Positions 26,914 through 35,794 of a stretch of DNA of 64,000 bases are shown one piece after another. The notes under the pieces were generated by a model that saw nothing but the letters and a program-made list of their open reading frames with translations, made no database searches and had not been told where the DNA came from. This DNA is from Gaiellasilicea sp963811885 (GTDB taxonomy: Bacteria > Actinomycetota > Thermoleophilia > Gaiellales > Gaiellaceae): the NCBI GenBank assembly GCA_963811885.1, contig CAWETB010000015.1, forward strand, positions 124,001 through 188,000. The letters are read 5' to 3'. Position 1 is the first letter of the stretch; every line of letters starts with the position of its first letter. The position numbers and the translations under genes are program-made.

Positions 26914-28049
26914 GGGAGAAGAGCGTGGAGAGAGCCCCTGGCCTGAGCGTTCGTCTCAAACTCACCCTGAGCTACGCCGGGTTCCTCATGGTTGCAGGCG
27001 CCTTGATGCTCGCCGCCGCGTGGGTCGCCGGCCAGCCCGGGCAATCGTCCGAGTTCCTCCTGCGATACGTACCCGACGGTGTGATCAGCACCATGGGCGG
27101 CTTGGTGCCCGGGAACAACTCCTTCCTCCTGCGCGCCTTCGCTCCGGCCGCGGCCGTCGTGCTGGCGTTGCTGCTGGTCTTCGGTCTCCTGGGAGGATGG
27201 CTTCTCGCCGGCCGGATGCTCGCCCCCCTGACTCGCATCACAGAGGCCACACGCATGGGCGCGAACGGATCGCTCTCCCACCGAATCCGGCTACCGGGCC
27301 GCAGAGACGAGTTCCGCGAGCTCGCTGACGCCTTCGACGCCATGCTCGCACGGCTCGAAGCACATGTCGCCGAGCAGCAGAGATTCGCAGCCAATGCCTC
27401 CCACGAGCTCCGCACGCCGCTGGCGATCACGCAGACACTTCTCGACGTGGCCCGCAAGGATGTGAACCGCGACAACGGCGAACTCGTCGACCGCCTCCAC
27501 GTCGTCAACACCCGAGCGATCGACCTCACCGAAGCACTGCTCCTGCTCAGCCGCGCCGACGAAGGGTCCTTCACCCGAGAACACGTCGACCTGTCTCTCA
27601 TAGCGGAGGAAGCCACTGAAACACTCCTCCCGCTCGCGGAACAACGCGGCCTCACCATCGAGACCTCCGGCGACGCGACCCGCACCATCGGCTCGCACGC
27701 GCTCCTGCTGCAGATGGCGACGAACCTCGTGCAGAACGCGATCGTCCACAACCTGCCTGAACGGGGCACCGTCTGGGTCACGACCACCGTTCACCCCAAG
27801 AGTGTGGTGCTCACCGTCGAGAACACCGGCGAGAAGCTCACCCCACAGTTGGTTTCCACGCTTGCCGAGCCGTTTCTTCGCGGCACCGAACGCATCCGCA
27901 CCGACCACGCAGGTGTCGGCCTCGGACTGGCAATCGTCACAAGCATCACCCAGGCACACGACGGAACCCTCACCCTCACCCCCAGGGCCGCGGGCGGGCT
28001 CCGTGTGACGGTGCAACTACCCGCCGCGCCACCGCTCACTGGGAGCTGA
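26910..28049 (+). CDS. OmpR-type sensor histidine kinase
   Basis: 379 residues. Two membrane helices (LSYAGFLMVAGALMLAAAWV; AAVVLALLLVFGLLGGWLLA) flank a short extracellular loop of about 50 residues. A HAMP domain (MLAPLTRITEATRMG) leads to the dimerisation box ANASHELRTPLAITQTLLDV, with His as phospho-acceptor. The ATPase domain has MATNLVQNAIVHN, VENTGEKL and GVGLGLAIVTSI. The GTG at 26910 overlaps the regulator stop (GTGA); a second GTG at 26925 is possible. With the divergent VanY-like gene it resembles VanS-type envelope sensing. Confidence 0.88.
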   Translation: MREKSVERAPGLSVRLKLTLSYAGFLMVAGALMLAAAWVAGQPGQSSEFLLRYVPDGVISTMGGLVPGNNSFLLRAFAPAAAVVLALLLVFGLLGGWLLAGRMLAPLTRITEATRMGANGSLSHRIRLPGRRDEFRELADAFDAMLARLEAHVAEQQRFAANASHELRTPLAITQTLLDVARKDVNRDNGELVDRLHVVNTRAIDLTEALLLLSRADEGSFTREHVDLSLIAEEATETLLPLAEQRGLTIETSGDATRTIGSHALLLQMATNLVQNAIVHNLPERGTVWVTTTVHPKSVVLTVENTGEKLTPQLVSTLAEPFLRGTERIRTDHAGVGLGLAIVTSITQAHDGTLTLTPRAAGGLRVTVQLPAAPPLTGS

Positions 28050-28117
28050 CGATCGGACTGGGACTGCGCGCTTCCGGGTAGACGGTCGTGCAGGCGAAGC
28101 GGCCGCGACCACCGAGG

Positions 28118-28968
28118 ATGGCAATCGCCGAGCGACTGATCAATGTGAATGGAGTCGAGCTCTGCACCGAGTCGTTCGGTGACCCTGCAGATCCGCCGCT
28201 CGTGCTCGTGATGGGTCTCGGCGGCTCGATGCTGTGGTGGGAGGAGGGGTTCTGCCGGTCGCTCGCCGGCTACGGCCGGTTCGTGATCCGCTACGACCAC
28301 CGCGACACCGGCCGATCGACGACCTACGAGCCCGGACGGCCGGGCTACACCGGAGGCGATCTGCTCGCGGATGCGGTCGGAGTGCTCGACGCCTACCGCC
28401 TCGATGTCGCGAACCTGGTCGGAGTGTCGGCAGGTGGGGCGTTCGTCCAACTCATCGCACTCGACTTCCCGAGCCGCGTCCGCTCGCTCGTCCTGATCAG
28501 CACCTCGCCCGCCACCCCGGGTGATCGGAACCTCCCACCGCCGACCGCCGCCTTCGGGCAATTCGTGCGCTCGGCAACGGTGGACTGGTCGGACGCCGAC
28601 TCGGTGATCGACTACCTCGTGGCCTATGCGCGCGTGCTCGCGGGAGAGGAGCGCCGCTTCGAGGAGGCCGAGGTGCGCGACCTCGTCCGACGTGACGTCG
28701 AGCGCGCACGCGACTTCGCGGCACTTCAGAACCACGATCTGCTCGAGGACGAGGACAAGCCGCGCGGGCCCCTGTCGTCATACAGGCGCCGACGCTCGTC
28801 ATCCACGGCACGGCCGATCCCATGTTCCCGCTCGCTCACGGCCAGGCGCTCGCGAGCGAGATCCCGAGCGCTCGGCTGCTTCGGCTCGAAGGGGCGGGCC
28901 ACGGCGTCGAGCGCGCCGACTGGAACGCCATCACGGAGGCAATCGCAGCACACACTGCCGCGGGCTGA
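28118..28968 (+). CDS. alpha/beta hydrolase (frame interrupted near the C-terminus)
   Basis: About 283 residues beginning MAIAERLINVNGVELCTESF. Fold signatures: LVLVMGLGGSMLWW for the oxyanion region, YDHRDTGRS, and nucleophile elbow LVGVSAGGAFVQLIALDFPS with the catalytic Ser. The frame changes near 28768, after which the family-typical end continues: IQAPTLVIHGTADPMFPLAH (catalytic Asp) and LEGAGHGVERADW (catalytic His). All three catalytic residues are present across the break. The substrate is unknown; close family members include aclacinomycin methylesterase-like hydrolases. Confidence 0.78.
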
Positions 28969-29066
28969 CCAAACGGGGTACGGCGCGTCGCCTTCAGTGG
29001 TTCGTGTTTCACACCGGAGGACGCCTGCAGGCCGCACGCCGCCTGGCTCATCGGGACCGGATCCTT

Positions 29067-29094
29067 CGTAGGCCCCCATCCACGCCTGCCTACG
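29067..29094. promoter_or_regulatory. inverted repeat upstream of the ABC transporter genes
   Basis: CGTAGGC and GCCTACG are separated by 14 bases and end 10 bases before the AAGGAG of the ABC ATPase. This could be an operator or a hairpin in the mRNA leader. Confidence 0.35.
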
Positions 29095-29114
29095 GCAGCG
29101 AAAAGGAGTCCGAT

Positions 29115-29942
29115 ATCTCGTCCACGCAACCACAGCCCCGCACGGCATCACCCGATTTGGCAAGCCCTGAGCTGCACACGCTCGACCGCGAGACACGTCC
29201 CGCACGCGTTACGGCGGCGCCCGTCGTCACTGCCCACGACCTGACCCGTCAGTACGGCAGCGGCGAGACCACTGTGAACGCGCTGAGCGGAGTCTCGGTC
29301 GAGGTCGCGAGCGGCCAGTTGACTGCTGTGATGGGCCCGTCGGGCTCCGGCAAGTCGACCCTGATGCACATCCTCGCCGGCCTCGACAAGCCGACCAGCG
29401 GCGAGGTCTACGTCGCCGGAACGGCCATCGGCACGCTGAAGGACACACAGCTGACGAAGCTGCGTCGCGAGCACATCGGCTTCATCTTCCAGTTCTTCAA
29501 CCTGCTGCCGATGCTCACCGCGAAGGAGAACATCGTCCTGCCGCTCTCGATCGCAGGCGTCAAGCCGGATCCCGAGTGGCTCGAGGAGCTGACGACCGCG
29601 GTCGGCCTCACCGAGCGCCTCTCCCATCGTCCCTCCGAGCTCTCGGGCGGCCAGCAGCAGCGCGTCGCGATCGCGAGAGCGCTCGTCTCCAAGCCGACGG
29701 TGATGTTCGCCGACGAGCCGACGGGCAACCTCGATTCCCGAACCAGCTCCGAGATCCTCGCGCTCCTGCGCGACTCCGTCTCGAGCTACGGCCAGACCAC
29801 CGTCATGGTCACCCACGACGCGCACGCAGCCGCGATCGCCGACCGCATTCTCTTCCTGGCCGACGGCCTGATCGTCAAGGATCTCGGCCCGTCCACCTCG
29901 CAGGAGATCCTCGAGACCCTCCAGGAGGTGACGAGTCGATGA
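29115..29942 (+). CDS. MacB/LolD-type ABC transporter ATP-binding protein
   Basis: About 275 residues. Walker A GPSGSGKSTLMHILAGLDKP, Q-loop FIFQFFNLLPMLTAKENIVL, signature LSGGQQQRVAIARAL, Walker B VMFADEPTGNLD and H-loop MVTHDAHAAAIA are all intact. The start is odd: AAGGAG at 29103-29108 is followed at the right spacing by ATC rather than ATG. The next conventional start in frame is a TTG at 29157. Its stop overlaps the permease ATG (ATGA). With the permease it forms a tripartite-type exporter or lipoprotein/peptide transport module. Confidence 0.88.
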   Translation: MSSTQPQPRTASPDLASPELHTLDRETRPARVTAAPVVTAHDLTRQYGSGETTVNALSGVSVEVASGQLTAVMGPSGSGKSTLMHILAGLDKPTSGEVYVAGTAIGTLKDTQLTKLRREHIGFIFQFFNLLPMLTAKENIVLPLSIAGVKPDPEWLEELTTAVGLTERLSHRPSELSGGQQQRVAIARALVSKPTVMFADEPTGNLDSRTSSEILALLRDSVSSYGQTTVMVTHDAHAAAIADRILFLADGLIVKDLGPSTSQEILETLQEVTSR

Positions 29943-32491
29943 TCGGCGTCGCCCTCAAAGGGTTGCTGGGCCGAAAGCTCCGTGCAACGCTGACGGCGTT
30001 CGCGATCGTGCTCGGCGTCGCGATGATCAGCGGCAGCTTCATCCTCACCGACACGCTCAGCAAGAGCTTCGACGGCATCTACGAGGAGTCGTACAAGTCG
30101 ACCGACGCAATCGTCACCTCCAAGGTGGCGATCAAGACGGCGGACGGCGACTCCGAAGCGCCGGCCTTCTCAGCCGGCGTTCTGGCCAAGATCGCCGACC
30201 TGCCGGGCGTCCGCGACGCCCAGGGGTCGATCGAAGACAAGGCACGGCTGATCGACGAGGCCGGCAAGCCGATCGGCAAGGTCGACGACGGGCTCGCGCT
30301 CGCGCTCGATACCTCCGCCGACCAGACCATGAACCCGTTCAAGCTCGTCACGGGCGAGTGGCCGCGCGGCGACGGCGAGATCGCGATCGACAAGTCGACC
30401 GCCGAGAAGCAGGGCTTCGAGATCGGCCAGACCGTTGGCGTCCTCGCCGACGGCCCGGTGGCGAAGTACCGGATCGCCGGCATCGTCGGCTTCGGCTCCG
30501 TCGACTCGATCGGCGGCGCGTCGATCACGGTCTTCGACCTCGAGACCGGTCGTCGTGTGTTCGACAAGGTCGGTCGGCTCGACGTGATCCGCGTCGCAGC
30601 GGAGCCCGGCACCACCGAGCCGGAGCTCGTCCGCCAGATCACTCCGCTCCTCTCCGAGACGACCCAGGTCAAGAGCGCGGAGGCGCAGGCCGCTGCGGAC
30701 AGCAAGTCGACGCAGGACGACATGAGCGTGATCAAGTACATCCTGATCGGGTTCGGCGGAATCGCGCTGTTCGTCGGGAGCTTCGTGATCGCGAACACGC
30801 TCGCAATCACGGTCGCCCAGCGGATGCGTGAGCTCGCGACCCTGCGCACCCTCGGTGCATCCCGCCGGCAGGTGCTCGGGTCGGTCGTGCTCGAGTCGGT
30901 CGCCATCGGCGTCATCGGCTCGCTCGCCGGGCTGTTCCTCGGGCTCGGGATCGCGGTCGGGCTGATGAAGCTCCTCGCGGCGGCCGGGATCGAGCTGCCG
31001 AGCAGCACGCTCGTCTTCGCTCCCAGGACGGTCTTGATCAGCCTGGGCGTCGGGACGCTGATCGCCGTGCTCGCGAGCCTCCGGCCCGCGATGCGGGCGA
31101 CGAGGATCGAGCCGATTGCTGCCGTTCGGGAAGGCTCGGTCATGCCGGCCTCGCGGTTCGCCCGCTACGCAGTGGGCGTCTCGGCGGTCGTGTTCGTCAC
31201 CTCGCTTGGGCTCTTCTCCTACGGCGTGTTCGCGAGCGGACTGGACGTCCTCGTCCGGATCGTCTCGCTCGTGCTCGGCGTCCTGCTGCTGTTCGTCAGC
31301 GTCGCGATGGTCGCGTCGCGTGTCGTCCGGCCGCTCGCGCTCGTGCTCGGCACGCCGGGAGCACGCATCGGCGGCGCAGCAGGGAAGCTGGCTCGCCAGA
31401 ACGCGGTGCGGAACCCGTCGAGAACGGCCTCAACCGCAGCCGCGGTGATGATCGGGCTCGCCCTGATCACCTTCGTCGCTGTGATCGGCCAGGGCGTCCG
31501 CACCTCGTTCACGGGTGCGGTGAACGAGCTCTTCGTCGCCGACTACGCCGTCTCGTCCGGCTTCGAGCCGGTCTCGAGCAAGGCCGCCGCAGCGGTGGCC
31601 GAGACCCCCGGCGTCGTCGTCTCCGAGCTCCGTGGCGGCGACGCCCGGCTCGCAGGCAGCAAGATCCACGTCAGCGGCGTCGACGCCAACCTGCCCAAGG
31701 TCGTCAACCTGACCTGGCAGAGCGGCTCCGGCAACGTCGCTGCTCAGCTCGGCAAGGACGGCGCCTTCGTCACCGACCGGTACGCCGCCGACCACTCACT
31801 GCAGGTGGGCTCGCCGGTCACGATCAAGACACCGACCGGGAAGACCCTTGCCCTGCACGTCGAGGGAGTCCTCGACGCGCCCAAGGGCGGGTCGCCGTTC
31901 GGCGAGGTGTCGATCTCGAAGACGACGTTCGACAGCTCGTTCGCGAATCACGACAACGAGATGACGCTGCTGAACATCGACGGCGGCGCCAGCGACGCCA
32001 ACACGGCTCTGCTCGAGAAGAGCCTCGTCGCGTTCCCCGACCTCACGGTCGATACCCGCGACGAGTTCAAAGACCGGCAGCTCGGCGACCTCACGACGAC
32101 GCTGAACATGCTCTACCTGTTGCTCGGCCTGTCGGTTGTCGTCAGCCTGTTCGGCGTCATCAACACGCTCGTCCTCTCGGTCTTCGAGCGGACGCGCGAG
32201 CTCGGGATGCTCCGGGCGATCGGCATGACACGCCGGCAGACCCGCCGGATGATCAGGCACGAGAGCATCGTCACCGCCCTGATCGGCGCGGCGCTCGGGA
32301 TCGGCGTCGGCATGTTCCTCGCCGCCATCACCTCCCTCGCGCTGTCCGACTACGGCGTCGTGTTCGCGGTTCCGTACGGGACGTTGACCGTGTTCGTCGG
32401 CGTTGCGGTCCTGGCCGGGATGCTTGCGGCGATCCTGCCTGCACGCCGCGCCGCGAAGCTGAACGTGCTCGAGGCACTGCAGTACGAATAG
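29939..32491 (+). CDS. FtsX-like ABC transporter permease, double-FtsX type
   Basis: 850 residues, twice the size of MacB, with two FtsX units. The N-terminal MacB core (ATLTAFAIVLGVAMISGSFI) precedes an extracellular domain, then FtsX-1 (MRELATLRTLGASRRQVLGS and four helices). A second periplasmic domain (NPSRTASTAAAVMIGLALIT onwards) leads to FtsX-2, ending FERTRELGMLRAIGMTRRQT and a final ILPARRAAKLNVLEALQYE. This architecture is common in actinobacteria, where such pairs export peptides or lipids or act as mechano-transmission modules. The substrate is unknown. It is coupled to the ATPase by ATGA and terminated at 32502. Confidence 0.88.
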   Translation: MIGVALKGLLGRKLRATLTAFAIVLGVAMISGSFILTDTLSKSFDGIYEESYKSTDAIVTSKVAIKTADGDSEAPAFSAGVLAKIADLPGVRDAQGSIEDKARLIDEAGKPIGKVDDGLALALDTSADQTMNPFKLVTGEWPRGDGEIAIDKSTAEKQGFEIGQTVGVLADGPVAKYRIAGIVGFGSVDSIGGASITVFDLETGRRVFDKVGRLDVIRVAAEPGTTEPELVRQITPLLSETTQVKSAEAQAAADSKSTQDDMSVIKYILIGFGGIALFVGSFVIANTLAITVAQRMRELATLRTLGASRRQVLGSVVLESVAIGVIGSLAGLFLGLGIAVGLMKLLAAAGIELPSSTLVFAPRTVLISLGVGTLIAVLASLRPAMRATRIEPIAAVREGSVMPASRFARYAVGVSAVVFVTSLGLFSYGVFASGLDVLVRIVSLVLGVLLLFVSVAMVASRVVRPLALVLGTPGARIGGAAGKLARQNAVRNPSRTASTAAAVMIGLALITFVAVIGQGVRTSFTGAVNELFVADYAVSSGFEPVSSKAAAAVAETPGVVVSELRGGDARLAGSKIHVSGVDANLPKVVNLTWQSGSGNVAAQLGKDGAFVTDRYAADHSLQVGSPVTIKTPTGKTLALHVEGVLDAPKGGSPFGEVSISKTTFDSSFANHDNEMTLLNIDGGASDANTALLEKSLVAFPDLTVDTRDEFKDRQLGDLTTTLNMLYLLLGLSVVVSLFGVINTLVLSVFERTRELGMLRAIGMTRRQTRRMIRHESIVTALIGAALGIGVGMFLAAITSLALSDYGVVFAVPYGTLTVFVGVAVLAGMLAAILPARRAAKLNVLEALQYE

Positions 32492-32501
32492 TGAGTAGCA
32501 A

Positions 32502-32542
32502 GGCGAGGACCGGCCGCTGCACCAACGCGGCCGGTCCTCGCC
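32502..32542. terminator. strong bidirectional terminator
   Basis: A perfect 16-bp stem (GGCGAGGACCGGCCGC and complement) with a nine-base loop separates the convergent stops at 32491 and 32553. Confidence 0.85.
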
Positions 32543-32552
32543 GACCACGGGT

Positions 32553-34634
32553 TCAAGCCTCGGGGCAGGGAATCTCCGCGGTGATGTGGGTGCCGCGTCC
32601 CGGCGCGCTGTCGACGTCCAGGTGGCCGTTGAGCGCCTCGACGCGGGCCGCCAGCCCGCGGAGGCCCGAGCCGCCGGCCGGGTCGGCGCCCCCGACGCCG
32701 TCGTCTGTGACGCTCACCGTTGCGGCTCCGTTCGTCCGGCTGATGCTGACCGTCGCACCCGATGCGTGCGCGTACTTGCCGACGTTCGTGATCGCTTCGG
32801 CGACGACGTAGTACGCCGCCGCTTCGACGGGAGCCGGGAGACGCCCTTCGGGCAGCTCCGTGATGTCGACTCGGATCGGTGCCCGCGACAGCAGGGCGTC
32901 GAGCGCCGGGCCGAGACCCCGCTCCGTGAGGACGACAGGGTGGATGCCGCGGGCCAGCTCGCGCAGCTCCGTGAGCCCGCGGGCGAGCTCCTCCTGGGCC
33001 TCGGTGAGAACCTTCCGCGCGGCCGGCGGGTCACTCTCGAACTTCGCGGCGACGATGCTCAGCTCGAGGGAGACCGAGACGAGCCGCTGCTGCGCGCCGT
33101 CGTGCAGGTTGCGCTCGAGCCGCATGCGTTCGGCGTCGCCGACCTCGACGAGCCGCGCTCGCGATGCGGCCAGCTTCTCGTACGCGTCGGCGTTGGCCAG
33201 AGCCTGCGCGACGAGTTCGGCGAAATCGCACAGCCGCTGCTCGAGACCGTCGGGTAGGCCTTCGTCCGATGTCGTCACCCCCACCAGCACGCCCCACAGC
33301 CTGCCGCCGACGGTGACCGGCGCCGCCACCGCGGCGCGGTAGCCGAAGCTCCGCACGGTCTCGGCCAGGGTGCCGCTCGCTTCCTCGTAGTCCACGCGCT
33401 GAGCAGTGCCGCTCCGCAGCACCTCCGCGACGACGGTGTCGCCGTCGAGATCGAGCGAAGCACCGACCGGGAAGCGCGGCTTGCCGTCCTCGCTCCAGGT
33501 CCCGACGATCGTGGCCGTTCGAGCCCCGTCGTACTGCATGACGCTCGCGGCGGGGAGTGCCAGCAGCCGGCCGACCTCCTCGGTCACGTGCTCGAAGACG
33601 CGGCTTGGCGCTGCCTCGCCCGCAACGAGCGTGGCGACCCTGCGCAGCGCCGCCTGCTCGTCGGCGAGCGCGCGCTGAGTCGCCTCGGCGGCCGCCAGCG
33701 CGCGTGCTGCGGCTCTGCGCTCGGCGGTCACTGCGGCGAGGATCAGCGACGTGATGGCGGCGATCGCGATGAAGAGCTGCGTTGCGAGGAGGCTGTCGGT
33801 GATCGATTCCCGCACAAACGGTCCCTCGCTTTGCGCCGTGTTCCAGACGGTGATCGAGCAGACGACGAGGATCGCCGTGGCGGCGCCGCGAGGCCCGAGG
33901 CGCAACCCAGCCCACAAGAGCACCGGAAACACGATGTAGGGCACGTCTTGCTGCGGCGACACCTCGGCCAGCACCACGAGCACGGCGAGCATGACCGCTC
34001 CCTCGACGACGTCCTGCCGTCGGATGCCCTTCAAGCCTGACGCGGACCAGGTCAGGATGGCGGGCGCGAGGACCAGGACGCCGGCTGCGTCGCCCAGTGT
34101 CCAGGTGCGAAAGACGCGCACGAGTTCGTCGGCGGGGATCACGTCGCCGAGGTACAGCGACATCGGCCCGAAGGCGGCGCTGATGATGGCGGCGAGGAAC
34201 GCGCAGACGACGAGGGCCAGCACGTCGAAGACGCGTTCGAGCTCGCCTCGCCCGCCGGTCAAGCGGCGCAGGACCAAGGCCGCGACGACGAGCGCCAGCG
34301 TGTTTCCCACCGTCTGGCCGACGACGGTCCCGAACGGCGTCGAGTAATCCCCGAGCCAGAGGTCGCCGATGACAATGCCCGGCCAGAGCCGAGCGCCATA
34401 GAGAAACAGCACGGCAAGTCCGAACCCGGCAGGCGGCCACAGGGCCGCCACCGCACCGTTGAGATAGGCAAGCTCGAGGCCGATCCGTCCCGTCAGGTAA
34501 TAGCCCACGGCAACCAGCGCGACGGAAATACCGTAAAGCACGAAACCGCCGTGCCGAGTCCCGCGCAACGCCGCGAGCGGTCTGCGCACGCCGTGGTGGC
34601 GCCGGTCGGCGCCAGTAGCAAGCGTTGCCGCCAT
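32553..34634 (-). CDS. MASE1-GAF sensor histidine kinase, orphan
   Basis: About 693 residues. An N-terminal MASE1 domain of eight helices (LALVAVGYYLTGRIGLELAY with NGAVAALWPPAGFGLAVLFL) is followed by a coiled segment and a GAF domain (RRVATLVAGEAAPSRVFEHV to about 170 residues later). The NarL-type kinase module has RMRLERNLHDGAQQRLVSVS with the phospho-acceptor His, then AAAYYVVAEAITNVGKYAHA and VTDDGVGGADPAGGSGLRGL. I use the ATG at 34634, which has GAGGGAGGG upstream; an earlier ATG would add a non-hydrophobic leader. No response regulator is adjacent, so its partner is elsewhere. Confidence 0.87.
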   Translation of the reverse strand: MAATLATGADRRHHGVRRPLAALRGTRHGGFVLYGISVALVAVGYYLTGRIGLELAYLNGAVAALWPPAGFGLAVLFLYGARLWPGIVIGDLWLGDYSTPFGTVVGQTVGNTLALVVAALVLRRLTGGRGELERVFDVLALVVCAFLAAIISAAFGPMSLYLGDVIPADELVRVFRTWTLGDAAGVLVLAPAILTWSASGLKGIRRQDVVEGAVMLAVLVVLAEVSPQQDVPYIVFPVLLWAGLRLGPRGAATAILVVCSITVWNTAQSEGPFVRESITDSLLATQLFIAIAAITSLILAAVTAERRAAARALAAAEATQRALADEQAALRRVATLVAGEAAPSRVFEHVTEEVGRLLALPAASVMQYDGARTATIVGTWSEDGKPRFPVGASLDLDGDTVVAEVLRSGTAQRVDYEEASGTLAETVRSFGYRAAVAAPVTVGGRLWGVLVGVTTSDEGLPDGLEQRLCDFAELVAQALANADAYEKLAASRARLVEVGDAERMRLERNLHDGAQQRLVSVSLELSIVAAKFESDPPAARKVLTEAQEELARGLTELRELARGIHPVVLTERGLGPALDALLSRAPIRVDITELPEGRLPAPVEAAAYYVVAEAITNVGKYAHASGATVSISRTNGAATVSVTDDGVGGADPAGGSGLRGLAARVEALNGHLDVDSAPGRGTHITAEIPCPEA

Positions 34635-34707
34635 GACCCTCCCTCGGGCCGAGTCTAGTCCTGTCCGACCGGCGATGCCAACCACTCGCTTTGCGGCGTC
34701 GACCCGC

Positions 34708-35271
34708 CTAGAAGTCGGCGGATGCTCGCCGGTCCTCGGCGAGAAGGTCGATGATCGTTGCGCGGATCATCGGGGCGAGACGGGTCGCGAAACGCCGCTC
34801 GAGATCGTCGAGCTCGTCTGCGCGCAACGCTTGCAACGCCTCGAATTCACCATGGATCGCCTTCAGCTCGGCGCGAGTTGCCTCGACCTCGGCTCTGGCT
34901 GCGAGCAGCTCTGAAGCCAGCAGACGCTCCGGACGCGGCCGCGTCGATCGGAGCGCGAGCAGGGTGTCGGGATCGACGTCGAGGGCGGCGGCGATCGCGC
35001 GCGTGCTGCGTTCGTTCGGGACGTTGTAGCCGTTCGCCCAGCGGGCGACTGCGCGACGTCTCGACTCGATCGCGTCGGTGCGGGCGTCTCCGGTCAGGTC
35101 GGGTCGGGCCGCCTCGATGAGCATTCGTGCGAGCGTGCGGAGGCCGAGGCCACGTGACTGGAGCAACTCGCGGAGACCAACCGCGAACGACTGCGTTGGT
35201 GGGGAGTGCTCGTAGGTCCCGATGCGTGAAGTGGGAGACGCCCGTCCACTCTCCGTGAGGTCACCCGACAC
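34708..35271 (-). CDS. helix-turn-helix (XRE-like) regulator with a coiled-coil tail
   Basis: 187 residues. The HTH covers about residues 28-105: SFAVGLRELLQSRGLGLRTL, AVARWANGYNVPNERSTRAI, AAALDVDPDTLL. The rest is a long charged helix rich in Glu, Arg and Ala, probably an oligomerisation coiled coil. Unlike typical XRE domains there is a long insert after the second helix (RPDLTGDARTDAIES). It starts at a GTG overlapped by a possible 19-residue upstream peptide. Targets are unknown. Confidence 0.65.
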   Translation of the reverse strand: MSGDLTESGRASPTSRIGTYEHSPPTQSFAVGLRELLQSRGLGLRTLARMLIEAARPDLTGDARTDAIESRRRAVARWANGYNVPNERSTRAIAAALDVDPDTLLALRSTRPRPERLLASELLAARAEVEATRAELKAIHGEFEALQALRADELDDLERRFATRLAPMIRATIIDLLAEDRRASADF

Positions 35272-35320
35272 GGAACTCGCCCAGCATCAGCAGGAATGCG
35301 ACGAAACCCGCCCTACGCAT
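35261..35320 (-). CDS. possible 19-residue leader peptide overlapping the HTH gene start
   Basis: AGAGGAGACGCA precedes an ATG, giving MRRAGFVAFLLMLGEFRVG and a TGA that lies 8-10 bases past the HTH gene's GTG. The strong ribosome binding site and the overlap suggest that translation of the peptide could feed or gate the HTH gene. Confidence 0.35.
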   Translation of the reverse strand: MRRAGFVAFLLMLGEFRVG

Positions 35321-35551
35321 TGCGTCTCCTCTCTACCGAGTCCGTGTAAGAGGTCGGGGGCTCAGTCCCCCTGAAGAACGCGCCGACTCTCCCGCAGTCG
35401 CGCCAGCATCGCCAGATGCCCAGCGTGAGTCAAGCCCTCGCACCAACGGGATCGCACGCCGCCGGCAGGGCCGTCGCGCGCGTCGCGCCTCGTCAAACGG
35501 CCCGAGAGCCCTCAGTCGGGTGGGATGTCTGGTTGAGCCGGAACGTCGCTC
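35321..35551. other. non-coding stretch before the DUF2630 gene end
   Basis: A weak GGGGG-CTCAGT-CCCCC hairpin lies near 35356. No gene-like frame is visible. It separates two leftward units, so it should contain the terminator of DUF2630 and the promoter of the leader/HTH unit. Confidence 0.3.
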
Positions 35552-35794
35552 CTACTGCTCGTAGCCCTCGACCACTTCCGGCCGCCTGAGGTCGGCCGCG
35601 TCCGGGTCGCGACCGTCGTCGCGCAGGGCGCGGCGCTGGCGCAAGAGGTCCCAGCACTGGTCGAGCGCGACCTTCAGCTCGCGGAGCCGCTGACGATCGC
35701 CGTCGGTCCCGTTTCCTGCGGCCTCGCGGTCCCACAGCTCGTGCTCCTCGGCGACCAGTTGCTCGATCTTCCCGTGAACCTGCGTGTCGTCCAT
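35552..35794 (-). CDS. DUF2630 family protein
   Basis: 80 residues: MDDTQVHGKIEQLVAEEHEL, then REAAGNGTDGDRQRLRELKV and LDQCWDLLRQRRALRDDGRD. This is the complete DUF2630 pattern, a short charged helical hairpin of unknown function widespread in actinobacteria. Two ATGs follow GGAGGA in tandem; the second, at 35794, has the better spacing. The upstream DUF5996 gene ends on the same bases (ATGATG), so the two are coupled. Confidence 0.82.
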   Translation of the reverse strand: MDDTQVHGKIEQLVAEEHELWDREAAGNGTDGDRQRLRELKVALDQCWDLLRQRRALRDDGRDPDAADLRRPEVVEGYEQ

